Part shown: positions 8,786-17,537 of the stretch, piece by piece
Layout of the letters: every line of letters starts with the position of its first letter
Position numbering within the stretch: position 1 is the stretch's first letter
Source of the DNA: an uncultured Eubacteriales bacterium
GTDB taxonomy: Bacteria; Bacillota; Clostridia; Oscillospirales; Oscillospiraceae
Direction: 5' to 3'
DNA length: 64,000 bases
NCBI GenBank assembly: GCA_900546485.1
Contig: URDK01000001.1
Coordinates: 58,667-122,666 of the forward strand
The notes under the pieces: generated by a model
What the model was told of the DNA's origin: nothing
Databases searched by the model: none
Seen by the model: only the letters and a program-made list of their open reading frames with translations
Translations under genes and position numbers: made by a program

Positions 8786-8788
8786 ATA

Positions 8789-8810
8789 AATATTCCAGTT
8801 TCGGAATATT
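8789..8810. promoter_or_regulatory. Palindrome AATATTCC-N6-GGAATATT upstream of the ATPase promoter
   Basis: A perfect 8-bp inverted repeat with a 6-nt spacer lies just upstream of the -35 element of the ATPase promoter. It could be an operator; no cognate regulator can be named. Confidence 0.4.
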
Positions 8811-9007
8811 TTCAAAATATCTTATTGAGAAATTCTGAACAGGGAAAATGAGTGGAGGTAAATTGCATCAAAGCCGAGTAAGGATATCATCGGTGATCGG
8901 CAGTATGCTTGCTTTTGCAGAGAATCCTTTGTTGGTTTCTGTGAATAGCTATTTGCCCTTGCCTTCGGTATGCTTGTCTTGAAAAATCAAGGAAAGGAGC
9001 GCCCCAT

Positions 9008-9343
9008 ATGGAGCAAAAGAAAAATCTCTGTGCCATGATTCCGGCAGATCTGCACGCCAAAGTCATGGCAGAGAAAGAGCAGCTCGATCTCAAGACACTG
9101 GGCGAATATGTAGAGCTGATACTTAAGGAACATTTTGAAGGAGGAAAAACTACAATGGCAGCAACAAAAACACTGGCATTTCCCATCAGTGAGGAGCTGG
9201 ATCAGAGGCTGAAAAACTTCATCGCAGCAGAAAAGAGCCGCGGCAGGAAAATCAACCAGAAAAGCTTCGTCGTCGGACTCATCGAGCAGGTGCTGGATGC
9301 ATACGAAAGCCAGCAGCCTGCAGCAGAGCCAAATCAGGAATAA
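9008..9343 (+). CDS. Small ribbon-helix-helix-like ICE protein
   Basis: The 111-residue protein has two similar parts, residues 1-46 (containing MIPADLHAKVMAEKEQL and EYVELILKEHF) and 50-111 (containing FPISEELDQRLKNFI and VVGLIEQVLDAYE). Each resembles a ribbon-helix-helix unit: strand, then two helices. A good ribosome site (AAAGGAG) precedes ATG 9008. A second strong site, AAGGAGG near 9138-9144, precedes an in-frame ATG at 9155, so a 62-residue short form may also be made. It may be a DNA-binding regulator of the transfer operon; function is not proven. Confidence 0.6.
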   Translation: MEQKKNLCAMIPADLHAKVMAEKEQLDLKTLGEYVELILKEHFEGGKTTMAATKTLAFPISEELDQRLKNFIAAEKSRGRKINQKSFVVGLIEQVLDAYESQQPAAEPNQE

Positions 9344-9354
9344 CACAGCATCAA

Positions 9355-9388
9355 GCCGCCGGAAAATCCTCCGGCGGCTATATCTTTT
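9355..9388 (+). terminator. Stem-loop after the RHH-like gene
   Basis: GCCGCCGGA pairs with TCCGGCGGC around a 6-nt loop, followed by a T-rich run (TATATCTTTT). It is probably a partial terminator before the VirB3-like gene. Confidence 0.55.
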
Positions 9389-9404
9389 CAGGAGGTGATC
9401 TATC

Positions 9405-9668
9405 GTGTACATCTATCCGGACAATCTGACCGCAAAGGCCATGCTGTGGCTCTGGGAGCTGCGGGATGTGGGTGTGATTGGTGTAGGGCTTTTGCTCTCT
9501 GTGCTGGCGCTCACCCAGACCGGAATTTTCATCCCTTTGGTGCTGACAGCAGTCTACGCCTTTCTCAGCATCCGTTTTGACGGCACCAGTATTCTGGACT
9601 TCATCCGGTATGCCGTTGCATTTCTCATTACCAAACAGCAATTTTATGAATGGAGGCTATCCGAATGA
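9405..9668 (+). CDS. VirB3/PrgI-like membrane protein
   Basis: The 87-residue protein has two closely spaced hydrophobic helices (about residues 23-40 and 42-58) and a conserved-looking tail (LDFIRYAVAFLITKQQFYEW). Size, topology and position directly before VirB4-type genes fit the VirB3/PrgI family, which joins the ATPase to the inner-membrane channel. AGGAGGTGAT precedes the start. It ends 4 bp past the start of the next gene (9665), so the two overlap. Confidence 0.7.
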   Translation: MYIYPDNLTAKAMLWLWELRDVGVIGVGLLLSVLALTQTGIFIPLVLTAVYAFLSIRFDGTSILDFIRYAVAFLITKQQFYEWRLSE

Positions 9669-10246
9669 GCAAAAAACAGAGAAAGGACAACGCCCAGTCT
9701 ACCCGGCAGCTCATGGGCATTGAGAGCATCACAGACTATTGCATCGCCACCCGTATGGGTGACCTGGTGTTCTTTATCATCAAACCCACTAACATCAGCG
9801 TTCTGCCGGATTCCAGTATCAGCGCAAGAATCTATGCCCTGTTGAATGTGGTAAAAGGTCAGGCGGAGATTGAAATGCTGGCGCTCAACTCCAAGGAGTC
9901 CTTTGAACGCAACAAGAACTTCTATCAGGAGCGACAGGAGCAGGAGGAGCTTCCCGCTATCCGCAGATTGCTGGAGCAGGACAGCAAGCACCTGGACCGC
10001 ATTCAGGTTCTGATGGCATCCAGCCGGGAGTTTTATATCATCATCCGTTTGCGAGGGGAAAAGGATACGGATATCTTCCCGTATCTCAGCCGCATTGAGC
10101 AGAACATCAATGACAATGGTTTCACCACCCGCCGTGCTGCCGAGCAGGATCTCAAACGCATGCTGGGTGTCTACTTCGAACAGAATGTGACTACTGAAAA
10201 GTTTGAGGACTACGACGGCGACCGCTGGGTCATTGTAGGTGAGTAA
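9665..10246 (+). CDS. VirB4 N-terminal-domain-like transfer protein
   Basis: The start is ATG 9665, 8 nt after GGAGG at 9652-9656. The 193-residue soluble product begins STRQLMGIESITDYC and has a mixed alpha/beta fold with a segment about residues FYIIIRLRGEKDTDIF. It resembles the N-terminal, non-ATPase part of VirB4/TrbE proteins, and it lies directly upstream of the VirB4 gene. It has no Walker motif, so it would act as a structural partner of the ATPase. The assignment is moderate. Confidence 0.6.
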   Translation: MSKKQRKDNAQSTRQLMGIESITDYCIATRMGDLVFFIIKPTNISVLPDSSISARIYALLNVVKGQAEIEMLALNSKESFERNKNFYQERQEQEELPAIRRLLEQDSKHLDRIQVLMASSREFYIIIRLRGEKDTDIFPYLSRIEQNINDNGFTTRRAAEQDLKRMLGVYFEQNVTTEKFEDYDGDRWVIVGE

Positions 10247-10273
10247 GTCAGAAATCCAATTGAAATAACAGGC

Positions 10274-10316
10274 CGTGGGGGCATCCCACCCCATGGTCGG
10301 TCGGGATGCCCCTACG
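10274..10316 (+). other. Strong stem-loop between the two VirB4-related genes
   Basis: GGGGGCATCCC can pair with GGGATGCCCCT across a 21-nt loop in the only gap (about 90 nt) between the genes. No T-run follows, and the ribosome site of the next gene is just beyond the stem. It may be an mRNA-processing or translational-control element, or a small repeat insertion. Confidence 0.5.
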
Positions 10317-10335
10317 CCATAAGGAGGCATCCAAT

Positions 10336-12168
10336 TTGGCAAAGAAAACAAAAAAATCCGCACCGCAGAGCCGTGAGGAGGCAAGCATCAAATCCTTTCT
10401 GGATATGATCGCCCCCTCTGTGGTCAGCTTTATGCCTGACCACTTCATCTGCGGCAACACCTACCGCTGCGTCTGGGCGCTTCGTGAGTACCCCACCAGT
10501 ACAGACGAGCAGGCGATCCTTCGTCATCTGGGCGAAAAGGACGGCATCACCCTGCGTATCTATACCCGGCAGGTCACCCCTGCCGAGGAGAAACGCATCA
10601 TTCAGAACGCCGCCAACAAGAACCGCTTGAACAGTTCCAACACCAACGACCTTCAGCAGACGGTAACCGCAGAAAGCAATTTGCAGGATGTGGCCACGCT
10701 GGTTGCTACCATGCACCGCAACCGTGAGCCACTGCTGCACTGTGCGGTATATATTGAACTGACTGCCGCAGACCACAACACCCTCAAGCTCCTTCAGACC
10801 GATGTGCTGACAGAACTGGTTCGAAGTAAGCTGAATGTGGACAAGCTCCTGCTCCGTCAGCAGCAGGGGTTCCGCTGCGTCAGCCCCAGTGGGTACAATG
10901 CGTTCGGAACGCAGTTTGAAAGAGTGCTGCCGGCAAGCTCTGTCGCCAATCTCTATCCCTTCAACTACTCCGGCAAGCTGGACAGCAAGGGGTTCTATAT
11001 TGGCAAGGACAAATATGGAAGCAACATTCTGGTAGACTTCGACCAGAGAGATGAGGACAAGACCTCTGCCAACATCCTGATCCTGGGCAACTCCGGTCAG
11101 GGTAAGTCCTACCTCATGAAACTGCTCATCCTGAATCTGCTGGAATCCGGTAAATCGGTCATTACGCTGGATGCCGAGCATGAGCAGCAGGAAATGTGTG
11201 AGGCGGTGGGCGGCTGCTTTGCTGACCTCATGGCCGGACAGTATATCATCAATGTGCTGGAACCCAAGTGCTGGGATGATGGCGGAGATCCAGGCGCCAC
11301 CGATGCGCCGGAGGCTTTCCGCAAAAGCACCTTGCTTGCACAGCATATCTCCTTCCTTAAGGATTTCTTTCGTGCTTACAAAGACTTCAGCGATGCTCAC
11401 ATCGATACCATTGAGATCATGCTCTCCAAGCTATACCAGAAGTTTGGGATTACGGAGCAGACCAATTTCAGCAGGATGCGTCCCTCCGACTATCCCATCC
11501 TCTCCGACCTGTATGACCTCATCGAGGAGGAGTTCCGAAACTACGATGTCAGCCGTCATCAGCTCTACACAGAAAAGCTGCTGCAGGAGGTGTTGCTGGG
11601 ACTGCACTCCATGTGCAAGGGGGCCGATGCCCAGTTCTTCAATGGGCACACAAATATCACTTCAAGCCGCTTTCTGGTGTTCGGCGTCAAGGGGATGCTC
11701 AGCGCTGCCAAGAATGTCCGCAATGCCATGCTCTTCAATGTATTGTCCTTCATGTCGGATAAGCTCCTGACCGTGGGCAATACGGTGGCGGCACTGGACG
11801 AGCTGTATATCTGGCTGTCCAACCCCACCGCAATCGAGTACATCCGCAATTGCCTGAAGCGCGTTCGCAAGAAAGAGTCCGCCATGCTGCTGGCCAGTCA
11901 AAATCTGGAGGACTTTGACCAGGAGGGCATCCGTGAGATGACCAAACCTCTGTTCAGCATTCCTCCTCACCAGTTTCTGTTCAATGCAGGCTCCATCGAC
12001 AAGCGCTCCTATATGGAAATGCTGCAGTTGGAGGAGTCGGAGTACAACCTCATCAAGTTCCCGCAGCGAGGTGTGTGTCTGTATAAGTGCGGCAACGAAC
12101 GATACCTGCTGGAAGTCCACGCCCCGGCATATAAGGAAAAACTTTTCGGAACGGCAGGTGGTCGTTGA
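10336..12168 (+). CDS. VirB4-like conjugation ATPase
   Basis: The product of about 610 residues starts at TTG 10336, with AAGGAGG at 10321-10327. It carries Walker A (GNSGQGKS, near residue 250) and Walker B (AALDELYIWLS, near 486), and further conserved VirB4 segments such as LASQNLEDFD. VirB4/TraE-type ATPases power assembly of the mating channel and substrate movement at the inner membrane. Length and motif order match the Gram-positive family. Its stop TGA overlaps the ATG of the wall hydrolase. Confidence 0.85.
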   Translation: MAKKTKKSAPQSREEASIKSFLDMIAPSVVSFMPDHFICGNTYRCVWALREYPTSTDEQAILRHLGEKDGITLRIYTRQVTPAEEKRIIQNAANKNRLNSSNTNDLQQTVTAESNLQDVATLVATMHRNREPLLHCAVYIELTAADHNTLKLLQTDVLTELVRSKLNVDKLLLRQQQGFRCVSPSGYNAFGTQFERVLPASSVANLYPFNYSGKLDSKGFYIGKDKYGSNILVDFDQRDEDKTSANILILGNSGQGKSYLMKLLILNLLESGKSVITLDAEHEQQEMCEAVGGCFADLMAGQYIINVLEPKCWDDGGDPGATDAPEAFRKSTLLAQHISFLKDFFRAYKDFSDAHIDTIEIMLSKLYQKFGITEQTNFSRMRPSDYPILSDLYDLIEEEFRNYDVSRHQLYTEKLLQEVLLGLHSMCKGADAQFFNGHTNITSSRFLVFGVKGMLSAAKNVRNAMLFNVLSFMSDKLLTVGNTVAALDELYIWLSNPTAIEYIRNCLKRVRKKESAMLLASQNLEDFDQEGIREMTKPLFSIPPHQFLFNAGSIDKRSYMEMLQLEESEYNLIKFPQRGVCLYKCGNERYLLEVHAPAYKEKLFGTAGGR

Positions 12169-13364
12169 TGGCGATATCTGCAGGCGTGATCGCAAAAACC
12201 GCTGCGGCAGTGCTGACCAACGAAAAGCTGCGCAAAGGTGTGGGATGGATACTGGTAGCAGTATTTTCACCCATCATCCTGCTCATCGCACTGCTGTGCT
12301 CCATCGGGTCGGGCGGCGCCGAGCATAACAATCATGCAGTGGCAGCATCCTTTTATGGAACCAGCTACTCCCAGGAGGTTCCGGCAGAGTTCCGCCATCA
12401 CATCGAAGAGATGCGTACAGCTTTTTCTCTTCTGGACTCGGCGGTGTCCTCTGCAAATGGGCAGATGGACAGTGGCAGCGGTCTTGACCCCATTCGGATC
12501 AAGGCTGTTTTTTACGCTCTCTGCTTTGGGGAGGATGCCCCCTCTGCACGTGCGGCAGACCGTTTTGTGGAATGCTTCTACACCACAGAAACCTGCACCC
12601 GCACAGTAGAGGTCACTCAGGAGGATGGATCAGTCATCACGGAAGAAGAAACCTACACCGTACTGGTGCCGGTTTCAATGAATCAAGCATACGCCAATCT
12701 GGAAGCCCATCTGGGAAGGCCGATCACAGAAGATGACAGAAGCAACATCGATCACATCTATACCATGATTGCCGGACCTGCTGGCGGTGGGAATTATAAT
12801 GGCGCCTTCCTCCGTGGTGATGGGAGCAGCGTGGAGCTGGATATCTCTACATTTACTGATCCTACCAGCAAGAATGCAGCAGATCTTGTTACCTATGCGA
12901 TCCATGCGTGGGAATCCGGATGGGGGTATGTATGGGGAACCTATGGGTGCGTCCTGACCGATTCGCTTTTTGCATACAAGCTGGAGCAGTACCCGGATGG
13001 CGTAGGAAATTATGCCGACTTCATTCGTGCAAACTGGTTAGGCGGCAGAACGACTGACTGCGTCGGGCTCATCAAAGGCTACGGATGGCTGAACCCTGAA
13101 ACACTCACCATTGACTATGGAACCAATGGTATGCCTGATCTTAGTGCAAACCAGATGTACTACAATGCGTCGGAATCCGGCCCCATCGCTACCATGCCGG
13201 ACATCCCCGGTCTGGCAGTTTGGCATGACGGCCATATTGGGGTCTACATCGGGAACGGCGAAGTCATCGAGGCGATGGGCACCAAATACGGTGTTGTGAA
13301 AACAGAACTGGCCGGTCGGGGCTGGACCCATTGGCTCAAGGTTGAATATATCCAATACGATTGA
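12168..13364 (+). CDS. Membrane-anchored NlpC/P60 peptidoglycan hydrolase of the transfer system
   Basis: The product of about 398 residues has an N-terminal membrane helix (about residues 27-46), a linker and middle domain, and a C-terminal NlpC/P60-like domain. The expected catalytic cysteine lies in TTDCVGLI (near residue 298) and the histidine in WHDGHIGVYIG (near 357). Such enzymes open the cell wall locally so that the mating channel can be built, as Tn916 Orf14-type proteins do. The start is ATG 12168, which overlaps the VirB4 stop; a TTG one codon upstream is possible. Confidence 0.8.
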   Translation: MAISAGVIAKTAAAVLTNEKLRKGVGWILVAVFSPIILLIALLCSIGSGGAEHNNHAVAASFYGTSYSQEVPAEFRHHIEEMRTAFSLLDSAVSSANGQMDSGSGLDPIRIKAVFYALCFGEDAPSARAADRFVECFYTTETCTRTVEVTQEDGSVITEEETYTVLVPVSMNQAYANLEAHLGRPITEDDRSNIDHIYTMIAGPAGGGNYNGAFLRGDGSSVELDISTFTDPTSKNAADLVTYAIHAWESGWGYVWGTYGCVLTDSLFAYKLEQYPDGVGNYADFIRANWLGGRTTDCVGLIKGYGWLNPETLTIDYGTNGMPDLSANQMYYNASESGPIATMPDIPGLAVWHDGHIGVYIGNGEVIEAMGTKYGVVKTELAGRGWTHWLKVEYIQYD

Positions 13365-13377
13365 ACGGAGGTCGATA

Positions 13378-13644
13378 ATGGAAAAGATTGATTTGACTGT
13401 CAGCATGGAGGAGATCCGCTTGGATGCACTGACCTTCTTCCTTGCGGAGAAGGAAAACACAACGCCCCAAAAGGAACTGGAAAAACTGCTGACAGAAATG
13501 TACGAAAAATATGTTCCCGCAGATACCCGGTTGTATCTGGACAGCAAACTCAAGCCTGCCGCCGCATCCAGGAGCAGACAAAAGCGTCCCGCTCCAAAGG
13601 CGGCAGAAATCAAAACAACACATGGTGCGGAGGTGACCCAATGA
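13378..13644 (+). CDS. Small ICE protein (DUF6103-like)
   Basis: The start is ATG 13378 after ACGGAGG. The 88-residue protein begins MEKIDLTVSMEEIRLDAL, is helical in its first 50 residues, and ends in a Lys/Arg/Ala-rich tail that may bind nucleic acid. I associate this start with a small uncharacterised ICE family. The stop overlaps the next start by 4 bp (ATGA). Confidence 0.5.
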   Translation: MEKIDLTVSMEEIRLDALTFFLAEKENTTPQKELEKLLTEMYEKYVPADTRLYLDSKLKPAAASRSRQKRPAPKAAEIKTTHGAEVTQ

Positions 13645-14669
13645 GCAGCAGAGAGATATCCTTCTGGATCGATGAGCGGTGGTATGATGCGCTGAGTAAG
13701 CACCTGAAAGATGAAACATTGGAGGAGCATCTGGAGGATGTGGTTGATGAGATGTGCAATCAACTTCCCCAGCGGGAGTATGAACGCATCAGCGAAGAAA
13801 TCTGGCAGGAGGAGCAGCGTAGGAGACAGGAGCAGGAGGCAAACCGCCGTTTCGCCATATTCCATGTGACTGAGTGCGGTGAGGAGAAATACTTTCTGGC
13901 AGAAGAACCCTTGCAGCTGCTTCATGTTGCGTCAAAACTGAGAGGATATATCCGCAAAGCTCCTGACGAACAGCCAGCGCGGTTCACAGGTCTCTTCTTT
14001 CGGGGCAGACAGCTCACCCCGGAACAGTTCCAGACCTATGCAGCGGAACGGATGGAGAACACAGGCAGGGTGACTGGCGCCTTCGAAATTGATTTGGACA
14101 GGGGGCAGATCGATGCGCTGAACATCATGGATGGTTGGCAGAGTTTCCGCATCAAGGATGTGAGCACCGCCGTCTACTTTGCTTCTAAGCGCAGCAACGC
14201 TTCAATGGATGACCGTTGGAGAGTGTTCCTGGATCATCTGGAAGGCAAACAGCTTACCCAGGAAGAACCGGCATATCTTACCGGCAGCAGATGTTTGCAG
14301 CCTGGCGATATTACCTTCTCCGAAGATATTGTACAAAACGAAAATCTGCTGGAGTTTTACATGGATGTGAGTTTCGATGCAGATCAGGTCTTTGGAACCC
14401 ATGTCTGTACCACTGAAAATGATGACTGGCTGAACATTTATGCCAACTACGACATGGACACGCAGCGCGTCTGCGATACCCTGGATGTCTATCTGGTACA
14501 GGCCGATTACAACGAACAGGCGTTTAAGTATCGGCTTTCCCCGGAGGAGCAGGCGATCCTTCTTCCCAAGATGGAGGAGTACTGCCATCAGAAGTGGGGC
14601 CAGAGCCTGCAGGATTGCTGCGAAGATTATCTGGCTGAGCAGCAGTCCGGACCAGAAATGCAAATGTGA
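13641..14669 (+). CDS. Conserved ICE protein of unknown function, 342 aa
   Basis: This soluble, acidic 342-residue protein begins with a helical segment rich in Glu (about 15-70) and continues as alternating strands and helices. It contains the phrase FAIFHVTECGEEKYFLAEE, which reads like a small domain start. It has no signal peptide, membrane helix or recognised catalytic motif. It is translationally coupled to the upstream small protein and lies directly before the probable oriT, so it may belong to DNA processing or to a host-interaction function. Confidence 0.55.
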   Translation: MSSREISFWIDERWYDALSKHLKDETLEEHLEDVVDEMCNQLPQREYERISEEIWQEEQRRRQEQEANRRFAIFHVTECGEEKYFLAEEPLQLLHVASKLRGYIRKAPDEQPARFTGLFFRGRQLTPEQFQTYAAERMENTGRVTGAFEIDLDRGQIDALNIMDGWQSFRIKDVSTAVYFASKRSNASMDDRWRVFLDHLEGKQLTQEEPAYLTGSRCLQPGDITFSEDIVQNENLLEFYMDVSFDADQVFGTHVCTTENDDWLNIYANYDMDTQRVCDTLDVYLVQADYNEQAFKYRLSPEEQAILLPKMEEYCHQKWGQSLQDCCEDYLAEQQSGPEMQM

Positions 14670-15122
14670 GGCGAAGATGGATGAACAAGTATTTATCGAA
14701 AAGTGATTTCATAGAGCAATGCTTTCGGGAACGGTTGGATGATGGACAACCTCACTCGTATGGGGATGCAGCTGTGAGGTGTGGAACCGGTTCGCCTTTG
14801 TTGCCCCCTGTGTGCCGCTGTGTGCGACTTTGAGGAGGAAGGCAGGCAGCGACACCACTGCCCCAGTCACCGCCAAAGCTGGGCGATTTCCGAGGGGGGT
14901 TGCCTACCGTAAAGGCGTTCGATTTTAGTACAAGATAAAGGGGTGACGGCATTACGCCGCCACCCCGACCACAAAGCCCCGCAGTGCGGGGCTTTTCCAG
15001 GCTTTGCCCATGCAGTCAGTTTTGGCAGCACTCAAAAAATGCGCAGTCATGTAATGTGAAAAAACAAGGTGTGTCAAGGATTTTAGCCGTCTTTTGCAGA
15101 TGGCGGAAAGGAGAAAAACAGC
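14670..15122 (+). other. Probable oriT-containing intergenic region
   Basis: This 450-bp gap precedes the MobC-like and relaxase genes, the usual place of the transfer origin. It holds a palindromic GAACCGGTTC near 14785, an imperfect hairpin at 14940-14966 (GGGGTGACGGC / GCCGCCACCCC) and a clear terminator at 14973-14996. The segment about 14810-14935, with CGAGGGGGGTTGCCTACCGT and AAAGGCGTTCGATTTT, looks like the sort of sequence conserved near ICE nick sites. The short reading frames here, including one of 66 codons on the minus strand, do not look like genes. The nick site cannot be fixed from sequence alone. Confidence 0.45.
14973..14996 (+). terminator. Rho-independent terminator upstream of the mobilisation genes
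   Basis: A 10-bp perfect stem (AAAGCCCCGC / GCGGGGCTTT) has a 3-nt loop and ends in TTTT. It separates the transfer operon from the MobC-relaxase operon. Confidence 0.75.
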
Positions 15123-15551
15123 ATGGACGAACAAAAGAGAAAAATCACGGTGTATCTGCCCAGCGGCATGGTGCGCCGAGTAGACGGTTGGCTGGAGGAC
15201 GCCAACTGCTCCAGCCGCAATGAATTTGTAGAAAGGGCACTTCGATTCTACATGGGGTATCTCTCTACAGAAGATACCTCTGAGTACCTTTCCCGTGCGC
15301 TGGTGCAGACCTTGCGTGGAATCGTTGCAGACAACGGCAACCGTCTGCGCTGCCTATTGTTCAAGTGGTGTGTGGAGCTGAACATGGCAATGCATACAGT
15401 AGCCGCCCACTTCAAGGTGGATGAAATTGACCGCAGAGAGCTGCGCCGCTTCGCCGTAGATGAAGTAAAGCGCACCAATGGGCAGATCAGTTTTGACTCT
15501 GCGCTGGACATTCAGCGACAGCTACCCGATGAAGATGAATGGCAAGAATAA
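15123..15551 (+). CDS. MobC-like ribbon-helix-helix relaxosome accessory protein
   Basis: The 142-residue protein begins KRKITVYLPSGMVRRVD, a typical ribbon-helix-helix strand and first helix, followed by SRNEFVERALRFY as the second helix. The helical C-terminus may mediate oligomerisation. MobC-like proteins bind near oriT and help the relaxase melt and nick DNA. The gene lies between the probable oriT and the relaxase, and its 3' end overlaps the relaxase start by 13 bp. GGAAAGGAG precedes the start. Confidence 0.75.
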   Translation: MDEQKRKITVYLPSGMVRRVDGWLEDANCSSRNEFVERALRFYMGYLSTEDTSEYLSRALVQTLRGIVADNGNRLRCLLFKWCVELNMAMHTVAAHFKVDEIDRRELRRFAVDEVKRTNGQISFDSALDIQRQLPDEDEWQE

Positions 15552-17524
15552 TCTTCATCTCCGAATATCTCCGGGGCGGCGAACAGTCTTCCCGTCTTGC
15601 TAACCGAACCAGGTACTTTGCTACCCGCCCCGGTGTGGAAAAACTGCCGGATGGAAGGTTGGATGAATTGGCGACCAATCAGCAGCGAGCCTATGTACAG
15701 AGACTGGTGCGCAGCTTTCCGCAATCCAAGGAGCTGCTGGAATACGAGGATTACATGACACGCCCCTCCCGCGGCAATGCACAGGAATTCATTGACCAGG
15801 TGCAGGAGTTATATATAGACATACTGGATGAGCGTGAAAATCTTGTGGACTACATTGCAAACCGCCCCGGCGTTCAAGCCTACGGCGACCATGGGCTCTG
15901 GAATGCAGATGGAAAGGTTCCGGTTCTCTCCCAAGCGGTGGAGGAAGTCGCCAACCATCCGGGTATTGTATGGACACCGGTGGTATCCATCCGCCGTGAG
16001 GATGCCGAGCGGCTGGGCTACAACGACGCAGAGAACTGGCGCGGTTTGGTCTGCTCCATCCTGCCTGAGATTGCCCACGGGTATAAGATCCAACCGGATA
16101 ACCTCCGTTGGTATGCGGCCCTCCACCGTAAGGAGAAACATGTCCACATCCACATGGTAGTCTATTCCTCTGATCCCAAAGAAGGATACCTCACCAAGAA
16201 AGGTATCCGGGAAGTGAAATCCGCCTTTGCAAAACAGATCTTCCGGCAGGATCTCATCTCCGTTTATGAAAAGCAGACAGAACACCGCAACCATCTGCAG
16301 CGAGATGCGCAGTCTCTTATGACAGAGCTGATCAGCCAGATGGCAAATGGCACACTTCAGAATGATGTGCTGATGCAGTTGGTTACAGAACTGGCGCATC
16401 GTCTACAAAATACCACCAGCCGTAAGGTGTATGGATATCTGCCTCCCACCAGCAAGCGGTTGGTGGATGCCATCGTGGACGAGCTGGAAAAAGACGAGCG
16501 GATTTCCGCATCCTACCAGCTGTGGTACGAGATGCAGGATGAAAAGTGCCGTACTTACAATGAGAAACTTCCGGAGCGTATTCCACTGTCGCAGCAGAAA
16601 GCCTTCAAACCGGTCCGCAACATGGTCATACAGGAAACACTTCATCTGTTGGAAAAGCCGATGGCTTTCGATGATACCGAGATAGAGGACGAGCCAGATA
16701 CTGCAGAGGAAGAACTGATTCATGACGGAAAAAATGAATCTGCCTATGCGCTTGCCGCCCGATATTGTCTGGCTAAAAAAATCCTGATGGATGTTAAAAC
16801 CGGCCCAGAGGAAAAGGCAGATGCAGTCAGAGAACTGGAACGGCTCTGGAATGAGGGATACTCAATAGCAGCGCATATGCTGGGCAAAGTATTCCGGGAT
16901 GAGCTGGCAGGTACAATAGATTTCAAACTGGCAGAGCTTTGGTTTCGCCGCTCTGCTGAAGATGAAAATAACTTTTCTGCTTATGCATTGGCAAAGCTGC
17001 TGTTAAATCAGGGGCGCATGGATGAAGCTGTTCTGTGGTTTAGCAAAGCGGCACAGCAGAATAATCCGTTTGCTCAATACCGGCTCGGCAAACTGTATCT
17101 CACCGGAGAGGGTGTAGAGAAAGATATTGGTAAGGCGCTGGATTACCTGACAGCCTCTGCCCGACAGGGGAATCAATTTGCCCAGTACACGCTGGGCAAG
17201 CTTTATCTCTTTGGCCAGGAGGTAAAACAGGATCGGGAGCTGGCTGCCGAATGGCTTGGCAAAGCTGCAGCCCAGGGAAATCCCTATGCACAATACTTTC
17301 TGAACCATCAGGATGACTACCTCTCTGCATCGGTGGGCAGTGCCGTCCTTCGGATGCTCCATCATATGAGCCGAATCTTTCAGGAGAATATGGCCGCCGG
17401 GGATGCCTACACTGGATTGCAGATCGACCGCAAACGTCGGAAGAAACTCCAGCAGAAGCGGATCGCGCTGGGCCACAACCCGCATGATCATGAGGAGCAT
17501 GCACAAAATCAGTATACGATGTAA
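15539..17524 (+). CDS. MobP-type relaxase with C-terminal Sel1-like repeats
   Basis: The 661-residue protein has an N-terminal relaxase domain. It includes the metal-binding histidine cluster KHVHIHMVVYSSDP (near residues 200-213), typical of MOB-P relaxases that nick oriT and pilot single-stranded DNA. From about residue 400 to 590 the sequence changes to Sel1/TPR-like repeats, with units such as AQYRLGKLYLTGEGVEKD and AQYTLGKLYLFGQEVKQD. Such repeats usually bind proteins, so the C-terminus may contact the coupling protein or host factors. It follows MobC with a 13-bp overlap. Confidence 0.8.
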   Translation: MARIIFISEYLRGGEQSSRLANRTRYFATRPGVEKLPDGRLDELATNQQRAYVQRLVRSFPQSKELLEYEDYMTRPSRGNAQEFIDQVQELYIDILDERENLVDYIANRPGVQAYGDHGLWNADGKVPVLSQAVEEVANHPGIVWTPVVSIRREDAERLGYNDAENWRGLVCSILPEIAHGYKIQPDNLRWYAALHRKEKHVHIHMVVYSSDPKEGYLTKKGIREVKSAFAKQIFRQDLISVYEKQTEHRNHLQRDAQSLMTELISQMANGTLQNDVLMQLVTELAHRLQNTTSRKVYGYLPPTSKRLVDAIVDELEKDERISASYQLWYEMQDEKCRTYNEKLPERIPLSQQKAFKPVRNMVIQETLHLLEKPMAFDDTEIEDEPDTAEEELIHDGKNESAYALAARYCLAKKILMDVKTGPEEKADAVRELERLWNEGYSIAAHMLGKVFRDELAGTIDFKLAELWFRRSAEDENNFSAYALAKLLLNQGRMDEAVLWFSKAAQQNNPFAQYRLGKLYLTGEGVEKDIGKALDYLTASARQGNQFAQYTLGKLYLFGQEVKQDRELAAEWLGKAAAQGNPYAQYFLNHQDDYLSASVGSAVLRMLHHMSRIFQENMAAGDAYTGLQIDRKRRKKLQQKRIALGHNPHDHEEHAQNQYTM

Positions 17525-17537
17525 GAGGAGGAACGCC

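Noticed and set aside
14752..14952. 66-codon minus-strand frame in the oriT region (MPSPLYLVLKSNAF...)
   Set aside because: It has no ribosome site or domain, and lies where non-coding conservation is expected; I treat it as a spurious prediction.
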